A DNA stretch of 12,943 nucleotides from Synechococcaceae cyanobacterium RL_1_2 (GTDB lineage Bacteria; Cyanobacteriota; Cyanobacteriia; Cyanobacteriales; JAAUPO01): NCBI GenBank assembly GCA_012033095.1, contig JAAUPO010000018.1, positions 1 to 12,943 of the forward strand, read 5' to 3'. Position numbers and translations under genes: made by a program. Below the pieces are notes generated by a model. The model saw only the letters and a program-made list of their open reading frames with translations, did not search any database and was not told the DNA's origin. Positions 7,337-12,943 of the stretch are shown piece after piece (position 1 is the stretch's first letter; each line of letters starts with the position of its first letter).

Positions 7337-8064
7337 AAACTAGCGATCGCGTCCATGGTTTGGCCCATCATGAAGTAGCATATGGTCTTTTGACACCAGG
7401 GTTCTTCGCGATCGCTTTGGCTATGGGAGGCCTGGCCATAGGCTTCGATGGCTGCGGCCAGATTGCCGGTATTTTGATAGATCAACCCCTTTTGATACCA
7501 AGCCCAGTAATCTTCTGGTTTTGCTACTAACGCTTGATCGTAGGCATCGATCGCGGCGGGATAATTAAGTAAAGCCTTAAAACTATCCCCTTTACGGTAC
7601 CAACACCAATAATCCCCGATTCTGAGTTCTAGGGCTTGGTTAAAGTGGGTAATGGCTTGATGGTATTGGCCTAAAGCAAAATTACATTGGCCTAAACGAT
7701 ATTCACACCAATAGTCTTGGGGGCGTTGCTCTTGGGCTTGATGACAAACACGCGATCGTTGGGGGAAATCCCCGGTTATTTCCAGATCTAAGGAACCTAA
7801 ACTGTACCAAGCCCAATAATTATTTGGCTTTAGCTGACAAGCCTTGACATAACCTTGACGGGCCTGGGAAAACCGTTCTAAATCTTCTAAAATATTGCTC
7901 GTCCAATACCAAGACCAGTAATCATTGGGATAATAATCCAAAGCCCGCTCATAACTAACTAGGGCATCTTCATACTGTTCCGCTTCCCGTAGGCGATCGC
8001 CTTGACTATACCAACCGTTATAACTATCGGGACGACACTCTAATGGTCTAAACATCGTAAACAT
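7324..8064 (-). CDS. Aromatic-rich TPR protein
   Basis: A 246-codon protein is built of tetratricopeptide repeats, which are helical scaffolds for protein binding. It has no signal peptide, membrane segment or catalytic domain, so it is probably cytosolic. Repeats start with a conserved DYWxWY or close variant at residues 48-53, 82-87, 117-122, 151-156 and 185-190. This is an unusually regular 34- to 35-residue spacing. Typical TPR residues follow, as in YHQAITHFNQALEL and YPAAIDAYDQALVAKP. The ATG at 8064 is followed by a second ATG three codons later, and no strong ribosome site is seen. A perfect 14-base palindrome lies 29 bases upstream (8093-8106). The frame ends early through a one-base loss at 7336, and the real C terminus probably continues to 7184. 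The partner is unknown. Confidence 0.85.
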   Translation of the reverse strand: MFTMFRPLECRPDSYNGWYSQGDRLREAEQYEDALVSYERALDYYPNDYWSWYWTSNILEDLERFSQARQGYVKACQLKPNNYWAWYSLGSLDLEITGDFPQRSRVCHQAQEQRPQDYWCEYRLGQCNFALGQYHQAITHFNQALELRIGDYWCWYRKGDSFKALLNYPAAIDAYDQALVAKPEDYWAWYQKGLIYQNTGNLAAAIEAYGQASHSQSDREEPWCQKTICYFMMGQTMDAIASFVKP

Positions 8065-8092
8065 GGAATACTCACCATCCCTGGGAAAATTG

Positions 8093-8106
8093 CCTAAACG
8101 TTTAGG
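8093..8106. promoter_or_regulatory. Perfect 14-base palindrome upstream of the TPR gene
   Basis: CCTAAACGTTTAGG is fully self-complementary. It lies 29 bases before the start of the minus-strand TPR gene. Its size and place fit the binding site of a dimeric regulator. No second copy is visible in the window, and I cannot name the regulator. Confidence 0.35.
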
Positions 8107-8138
8107 GAACTGGAGTTACGCCGATCGCTAATTCCTTC

Positions 8139-8230
8139 CTAATTAATGACAAAGGCACCATGGCGATTTAGATTTCGATAAATCCATGATGCTTTGACAC
8201 TATTGAAAGGTTCATCAATCGTCAACTCAT
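8139..8230 (-). other. Possible frameshifted C-terminal extension of the lipoprotein
   Basis: Right after the stop of the lipoprotein gene, an alternative minus-strand frame reads ELTIDEPFNSVK and then ASWIYRNLNRHGAFVIN up to a TAG at 8139-8141. Removing one A from the AA pair at the end of the main frame (TT at 8230-8231 on the plus strand) joins them as SYLDELTIDEPF. That gives a 570-codon protein. The residues look like real protein rather than noise. The stretch is short, and a chance open frame cannot be excluded. Confidence 0.4.
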
Positions 8231-9852
8231 TCTAAGTAACTAGGGTCGGAAATGCTGTTTAAATCAGCCCCTTGCCCTGCTTCCATTATGACTGAACCGG
8301 GGGAAGACTGGGTAGATAATTCCGCTGGTTTGGTGATGATTTCCTCATTATTACTCAATGGTTCCAGGACTAATTCTGGTATCAATTCTGGTGGTTGACT
8401 CCTAGAATCCATGGTTTGGGGGGCAAGCCCTAGGGGGGTAACGTTATCATTCTCCTGGGATGGGGACGCGATCGGTTCATGTTGTTCTTGGTTTGGCTCC
8501 AGAACCTTACGGATTTGCGGGATATCATCGCTGTCCATCGGGGCATCCTCTGCACCGTCCTGATCTTCTGTTTCCAGGTTAAGTTCTGCCTGGGCGGGAA
8601 CGTCTAGGGAAGACTCCTCCTGCAACTCCAGAACCTGCTGATTAAGATCTGGAGTTAGGATTTGGTCTTCGATAGTTGCTGGGGTTCGCTCTTGTTCTAA
8701 TCCATTACCCTCAGGTTCTGAAGAAAAGACTTCCTGGTTTTGAGGTTTTTCGAGTTCCTCCTCCCACAGGGGCATGGAAGCATCAATCCTATCCCCATCA
8801 AGCTCCCTGTCTAAACTATTTAGATCAGAATCTAGGTCTAGATCCGGTTCTTCCTGGGTTAAATCTGGATCGTTAAGCTCAACAAGGCCTTCTGGTTCCC
8901 CTTGCTGTTCTTCTATCTCCAACTCCGGTGCGATCGGTGGAACATAGGTCGGATCTACAATTCCTTGTACCTGTTCCAAGGGGATGTCATCCCTCATCAA
9001 CTGGGAAAGGGGATCTACCCCCCCTGGCGTATAGTTAATTACCCTCACGGTACTGTTGAAGGCGTTGTCAATCACTTGGCCTTGCTCATCAATATATTCT
9101 AGCTGTACCCAATTTTTTCCTTCGTTAAAACCTTTGAGATAAATAGGTTCCCAGGCATCCAATACAAACTTTTGGCCATTAATGGTTACCCTTACCCGCC
9201 AATCGTTTACCCCATCCTGACTGTCGGCTTGGGCAATACTATGGAGGGGGGCATTGGTGAGATAAAAATCCACCATAATCGGTTCTGCGCCATAGTTTCC
9301 CGTAGGACGACTATAGGTCAATAGAGGTAAGGCGGGATCTGGATTATTCGTTTCTGTTTTGGTAATGACATGAAATTGGGTTTCTGCAAAAGCCCCTGCA
9401 TTTTTAAAACTTTCATGCCAAGGCCTGGAGGCAAAGGCCCTTAAGGTATGGGTGCCTGGTTTTAGATCTTCAAAGGTCACCGTTTCGTCAGGATTATACA
9501 CTGGGACATAGGGTTCATTATCTAGAAATAGATGGAGATGGGGCCCTAAGCCGAAGGTTTCATTTTTAAATAAAGTTAGGTCTTTGACGCTTAACTTAAC
9601 TTCTACCTTTGTATCCTGTAATAGCTGGTCGGGTTGGGGACTAACAATTTTTACCTGGGGGCGGTTGTAGTAGAAGGCTGAAGATAATTCTTGAATGATT
9701 TTGGGTGGGGCAACTTCTACCATCCGGTGGTCTGCTTTAATATTTTCCGGTAAGTCAGGATTAACGGGAGTCGAGGCCTGTAGGCGATCGCTACAGCCTG
9801 TGATCGTAAAACTAAATATTAATACCAGAACAATAGAAAAAAGCCTTAACAC
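8227..9852 (-). CDS. Envelope lipoprotein with Ig-like domains and acidic tail
   Basis: A 541-codon exported protein of unknown function. Residues 1-20 form a lipoprotein signal (LVLIFSFTITGC), with C20 as the predicted acylated cysteine. Residues of about 65-170 look like a beta-sandwich with PQVKIVSPQPDQLL, GPHLHLFLDNEPYVPVYN and LKPGTHTLRAFASRPW. This is the type of fold seen in cyanobacterial proteins that bind or display ligands at the surface. A second beta-rich segment of about 175-290 contains WRVRVTINGQKF and NWVQLEYIDEQG. Residues from about 300 to the end are a disordered, strongly acidic region rich in E, D, Q, P and L, with no repeats that I can align. The GTG start at 9852 has AGGGAG seven bases upstream, which supports it. 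The frame ends at 8227, but a shifted frame suggests about 29 more residues. The family is not recognised with certainty. Confidence 0.85.
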   Translation of the reverse strand: MLRLFSIVLVLIFSFTITGCSDRLQASTPVNPDLPENIKADHRMVEVAPPKIIQELSSAFYYNRPQVKIVSPQPDQLLQDTKVEVKLSVKDLTLFKNETFGLGPHLHLFLDNEPYVPVYNPDETVTFEDLKPGTHTLRAFASRPWHESFKNAGAFAETQFHVITKTETNNPDPALPLLTYSRPTGNYGAEPIMVDFYLTNAPLHSIAQADSQDGVNDWRVRVTINGQKFVLDAWEPIYLKGFNEGKNWVQLEYIDEQGQVIDNAFNSTVRVINYTPGGVDPLSQLMRDDIPLEQVQGIVDPTYVPPIAPELEIEEQQGEPEGLVELNDPDLTQEEPDLDLDSDLNSLDRELDGDRIDASMPLWEEELEKPQNQEVFSSEPEGNGLEQERTPATIEDQILTPDLNQQVLELQEESSLDVPAQAELNLETEDQDGAEDAPMDSDDIPQIRKVLEPNQEQHEPIASPSQENDNVTPLGLAPQTMDSRSQPPELIPELVLEPLSNNEEIITKPAELSTQSSPGSVIMEAGQGADLNSISDPSYLE

Positions 9853-9859
9853 CGTAATT

Positions 9860-9865
9860 CTCCCT
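9860..9865 (-). promoter_or_regulatory. Ribosome binding site of the lipoprotein gene
   Basis: The minus strand reads AGGGAG seven bases before the GTG start at 9852. This supports the GTG, which is followed directly by the hydrophobic signal sequence. Confidence 0.5.
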
Positions 9866-10040
9866 AGAGCTGAATTATTTCAACAGCTTAGCTTATCTTA
9901 GATCAATGTTTTTCCTCGATTGTCCATGGTTATAGTTTTTTGAATAATTACGGGAAAGCAATTAAGCTGAAAGTATTTTACAGTAAAAACAAGTATTCCA
10001 TACTAAATTAAATTAACTATAGTTTGAGAGCTGATTTATA

Positions 10041-10132
10041 AAGTCCCCCTGCCGCCAATGCTGGGGAAAAATTCCTGAAAAATCATTAAAAGTTCCCCAA
10101 TTTGATGGATTTAGGGGGCTTGTGCGTAAGTC
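10041..10132. repeat. Nested hairpin repeat with IS-like end
   Basis: Outer arms AAGTCCCCCT (10041-10050) and AGGGGGCTT (10113-10121) pair with one gap. Inner arms TGGGGAA (10062-10068) and TTCCCCA (10093-10099) pair perfectly. The right flank GTGCGTAAGTC (10122-10132) reads GACTTACGCAC on the other strand. I know that string from the ends of many cyanobacterial insertion sequences and their MITE derivatives. ATTTAGGGGGCTTGTG (10109-10124) recurs near 7135. The element sits in the 367-base gap between the lipoprotein start and the CHAT stop. The rest of the gap (9866-10040 and 10133-10219) is AT-rich, and I see no gene or clear terminator in it. Confidence 0.5.
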
Positions 10133-10219
10133 TTATTCATAAATAATAAATAGCCTCTGGTGGTCACCGGGCCATGATGGGTTAGGGTCAACGGGCGTTC
10201 AAGTTAACGGTAAACCAAT

Positions 10220-10622
10220 CTACATGGATTCCCCAATGAACGTAGGGGCGGCCCAAAGGTTAGGGGTGGCCCAGAGGGCGGGATCATCAGGATCATCGGC
10301 AAATGTAATGAGGGTGGAAAGCATGGCTTGGCGTAACGCGATCGCTTTATCACCAGTTTTTTCAAGGTGGCGATAAAATTCCCCCATTAAAAACGCGGTG
10401 GAATCATCGGGGACTTTCCAGAGAGTAACGATAATGCTGGGAGTGCCGGCGGCAATAAAGGAACGGGACAAGCCGATCACCCCATCACTTTTAATGGCTC
10501 CTTGGGCCGTATCACAGGCACTGAGTACCACTAATTCTGCAGTTAGCTGGAGATCAAGAATTTCATTGGCAGTTAAATAACCTAAATCCTCTCCACTGGG
10601 GGCAAGGGCTAGAGCACCAGGG
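10220..10622 (-). pseudogene. CHAT protease domain, C-terminal fragment with the catalytic Cys
   Basis: This is the last part of a CHAT (caspase HetF-associated with TPRs) domain. It contains LVVLSACDTAQG, whose cysteine is the predicted nucleophile. The typical downstream segments SRSFIAAGTPSIIVTLWKV and AIALRQAMLST follow, and the protein ends WAAPTFIGESM. The first usable start codon is an internal GTG at 10531, but homologous sequence (PGALALAPSGEDLGYLTANE) continues upstream to about 10622. There a one-base loss in the GGG at 10620-10622 separates it from the histidine-bearing part. As written the fragment cannot form a protease. The domain is otherwise well kept. Confidence 0.85.
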
Positions 10623-12217
10623 TACCCAGACCCACCATATCTTCTAATAGCCCATGGGTAGCAATGTGTACAATGCGCGAAGAATTAATGGTTTGGATCA
10701 CTTCTGCCTTGGTTGCCGCTGCCCCGATCAGGGCTTTGGTGTCAAGAAAAGTAGCAATTTGCTGGGCTTCTTCCTCTGCACCGGAAAGGGGGGCGAGGGG
10801 GCTACCGGTTTGCAAATTAATGGGCATAGTGGGATTCCCTAGGACTAAATCCTTGGCCATTTGGGGATCCCTAGGAAAACCAACCACAAGGCTATTGGTG
10901 GGATTTGTTTGACGGTTTTGGGCCTGTTGTTGGTGGGTAAGGGCTAGGACTTGTATGGAGGGAGCCGTTAACAGGGTGTGGGATTGAATTAAGTACCGTT
11001 CTTCTTCGTCTAGCAAGGCGACAAAGGGGACGAGAAATAGTGAGTCCTGGGGAATAAAAATTATTTTTTCTTCTGGATCTGTGGGTAATAGATCTGCGAT
11101 CGGGGTAATTAAAATTTCATGTAATGTTTGTAGTTCTTCGCCGGGGTAGTAGGGTTCGATAAACATGCCATCCCTAGTACTTTTAACCAACGCTTCTAGG
11201 GATCGCGACCCTAGGATGGGGGACAAGGACACCGAGCGAAAGGCTATCTCACCGTCGGGATTAATTACCCACATATATACTTCCTCGTCGCTGAGGGCAT
11301 ACTCCACCAAGGTGGCTTGTTGTTGTTGGGCGATCGCTTGAATCTCGGCGATGGATGGGGGGGCAATGGCGGGGGGATTCTCTTTGAAGTTAGTGGCTAA
11401 AAGTTCAATAAAGGCCCTTCCCCGTCCCCGTTCAGCAAGTTCTAAGGCTTCATTGGTTTTATGTTGGGCAATCAGCACCCGCTGTAATAGTTCGTAAGTT
11501 TGACTTTGGAGATCGGCTAGGGAAACTTTGTATTCATCCTGTAAACCGGGCCGTAAATTTTCCCACCGAGCGATCGCGTTGTACAATTGCTCCTCCGCTT
11601 GGGGCCATTGTTGCAGCTCGAATAGGGCTGTCCCCATGGCATGGAAGGTAGCCCCCATACCACTTTCATTCCCTACGGTGTCATGGATTACAAGGGCCCG
11701 ACGATAAAAATCCAAGGCTTTGACTAAATCTCCTTGGGATTGATACACCGCTCCAGTATGGGTCAAGATAGTGGCTTGGCCCGCTTGATCATTAATTTCT
11801 TCTGCGAGGGTAAGGGCTTGTTGAAAATAATTGAGGGCTTGGGTGGGCTGATTAAGGCGAAGATGGGCATCACCAATAATGTCTAAGGCTAAGCGGGTGC
11901 CGAGGGCTTGCAACATGTCCCCTTCTGAACCCGGTTCAAATATCCCTATGGTTTTGCCAAAAATTTCGATCGCATCCTGGGCGGCGGCGATCGCATCGTC
12001 ATGATGGCCTAATTGGTTTTCAACGAGGGCCAGATTATTGTACAAATCCCCTTGATCGAGATAGATAAATAGGGGGTTGCGATCAAAGTCAAATCCACCG
12101 CTACCATCAAGGTAAAGTTCTAATTGGCCTAAGGCTTGTTCAATGCTAGTTTTAGCACCTTGGTACTGACCAATTTTTTGATATAGATTACCTAAATTGC
12201 CATAGGAAATAACTAAG
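10609..12217 (-). pseudogene. TPR region and N-terminal half of the CHAT protease
   Basis: This is the middle of an LRR-TPR-CHAT protein. Its homologous frame runs from about 12217 down to a premature TAG at 10609. Several TPR units are clear, for example GNLGNLYQKIGQYQGAKTSI, LYNNLALVENQLGHHDDAI, QPTQALNYFQQALTLAEE and GDLVKALDFYRRALVIHD. The CHAT domain begins around EIQAIAQQQQATLVEYALSD. It includes LFLVPFVALLDEEERYLIQ and the catalytic histidine in IVHIATHGLLED. The cysteine partner lies in the next fragment. The listed start at 12045 is an internal TTG and not a true start, because the upstream LRR part joins after one base is added to the C6 run at 12218-12223. CHAT proteases cleave proteins and often sense signals through their repeats. 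The target here is unknown. Confidence 0.85.
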
Positions 12218-12943
12218 CCCCCCGTATCCCTAGGCCTTGTCTAAGCTTGATACTACTTTGATAATTAACGATTGCTTGGCCATAGTTGCCGAGGTTGGTT
12301 TGGGTATCGGCAATACGGGTTTTAGTGCGGGCGATACGAACGCGATCATTGGCCTGGGTGTAGCTGCTTAAAGCTGCTTCAAACCCAAGGAGAGCCTGGG
12401 CAAAATTTCCTTGGTTATAGGCAGCTTCGGCCAGTTCATAGCCATCCCCTTGATCATCACTAAAAATACAAACCCGAGCTTTGGGCAAGGGGCAAATTTT
12501 TTGATCGATGGGATTGTCCATTAAATTGGCCATGGACAACTGGGTTAGGGGAGCTAGGGGCTGAACATCTCTAATTTGGTTTTTAGCCACATCAAGGCTG
12601 GTTAAATTGGTTAGGCTGGAGAGGGGTGATAGATCTTCAATCTGGTTATCCAACAATAGCAACATTTGTAATTGCGTTAGGGACGCGATCGGGCGTAAAT
12701 CTTGAAGTTGTTGGCCCGGCAGAGCCAGAAAAACCATGGAACTAAGCATCATTTGGGCTTGGTCACAGTCCGTAGTCCCCACCTGATCTAGTAACGTTGA
12801 CACCGTATGGCGGGCCTCCGGGGAAATTTCCTGTTGATGGTGACACCATGCGGTGAAGGTATCGTAATTTTCAGTAGCCTGGACAGTCTGAGCCGCCCTC
12901 AATTCACCGCTACTCCCGATCGCTAAATCTAAACCTAAAGTTA
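12213..12943 (-). pseudogene. N-terminal LRR and TPR fragment of the CHAT protein (runs off window)
   Basis: The frame is open to the right edge, so the true start lies outside. The first visible residues (TLGLDLAIGSSGELRAAQ) could be the end of a signal peptide, though this is only an inference. About 22-residue leucine-rich repeats follow, including LRPIASLTQLQMLLLLDNQI, LSPLSSLTNLTSLDVAKNQI and VQPLAPLTQLSMANLMDNPI. They are followed by a capping segment with two cysteines (KICPLPKARVCIF) and the first TPR units (YNQGNFAQALLGFEAALSSY, GNYGQAIVNYQSSIKLRQGL). The frame ends in a stop after IRGA because one base is missing from the C6 run (G6 on the coding strand) at 12218-12223. LRRs usually bind protein ligands, so this end probably senses the activating signal. 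Confidence 0.8.

Noticed and set aside
7168..7530. Plus-strand 120-codon frame with hydrophobic, glycine-rich segments
   Set aside because: It overlaps the TPR gene and its tail in antisense. Its hydrophobicity is what the complement of TPR codons gives. The minus-strand reading has clear repeats.
9866..10040. Possible promoter upstream of the lipoprotein (TAAGAT with GACAAT about 18 bases away on the minus strand) and the small palindrome AGTAT-TCC-ATACT
   Set aside because: The boxes match consensus poorly in AT-rich DNA, and no NtcA-type GTA-N8-TAC was found, so I do not call a site.
10398..10912. Plus-strand open frames over the CHAT domain
   Set aside because: They are antisense to conserved CHAT motifs and have no protein features.
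1..12943. CRISPR arrays, tRNA or rRNA genes, complete transposase genes
   Set aside because: No regularly spaced direct repeats, no tRNA-like cloverleaf or CCA end, no rRNA segments and no transposase motifs were seen on either strand.

Overview
This window comes from a cyanobacterium. The palindrome GCGATCGC (HIP1) occurs about 13 times. The gene set is also cyanobacterial: a GABA-shunt succinate-semialdehyde dehydrogenase of 454 codons, a PilL/TaxAY-type hybrid CheA, a TolB-like lipoprotein, TPR proteins and a CHAT-domain protein. The species cannot be fixed from sequence alone. Codon use and motifs resemble Synechocystis and other unicellular Chroococcales.

Layout, left to right: (1) the left edge holds a minus-strand fragment of a class III nucleotide cyclase. 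(2) A minus-strand gabD-type gene (277-1640) is split by one missing base. (3) A 260-base divergent intergenic region follows. (4) A plus-strand PilL-like CheA hybrid kinase (1902-6011, about 1369 codons when reconstructed) has a broken acidic N-terminal region, an intact kinase/CheW/REC core, and a second REC domain cut off by a C6 tract. (5) A plus-strand TolB-like lipoprotein (6080-6591) contains one frameshift. (6) About 590 bases without an intact gene hold possible coding remnants and a strong 130-base inverted-repeat structure. (7) A minus-strand TPR protein has a regular DYWxWY motif. (8) A minus-strand secreted lipoprotein has an acidic tail. (9) A repeat-bearing intergenic region follows. 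(10) A minus-strand LRR-TPR-CHAT gene runs off the right edge and is broken into three frames.

The most consistent feature is twelve single-base length changes, nearly all in homopolymers or doublets. They break or shorten every multi-domain gene. Correcting each by one base restores one open frame per gene with no other stop codons. The eight losses are all G/C. This means either very recent gene decay or uncorrected indel errors in the assembly. The lack of nonsense substitutions favours a technical cause, but the sequence alone cannot settle it.

Functionally the window does not look like one operon. It holds a carbon-metabolism enzyme (the succinic semialdehyde branch of the cyanobacterial TCA cycle), a pilus/phototaxis signalling kinase without its MCP and CheW partners, envelope lipoproteins, and protein-interaction genes. 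The CHAT protein is the best candidate for a poorly described function.
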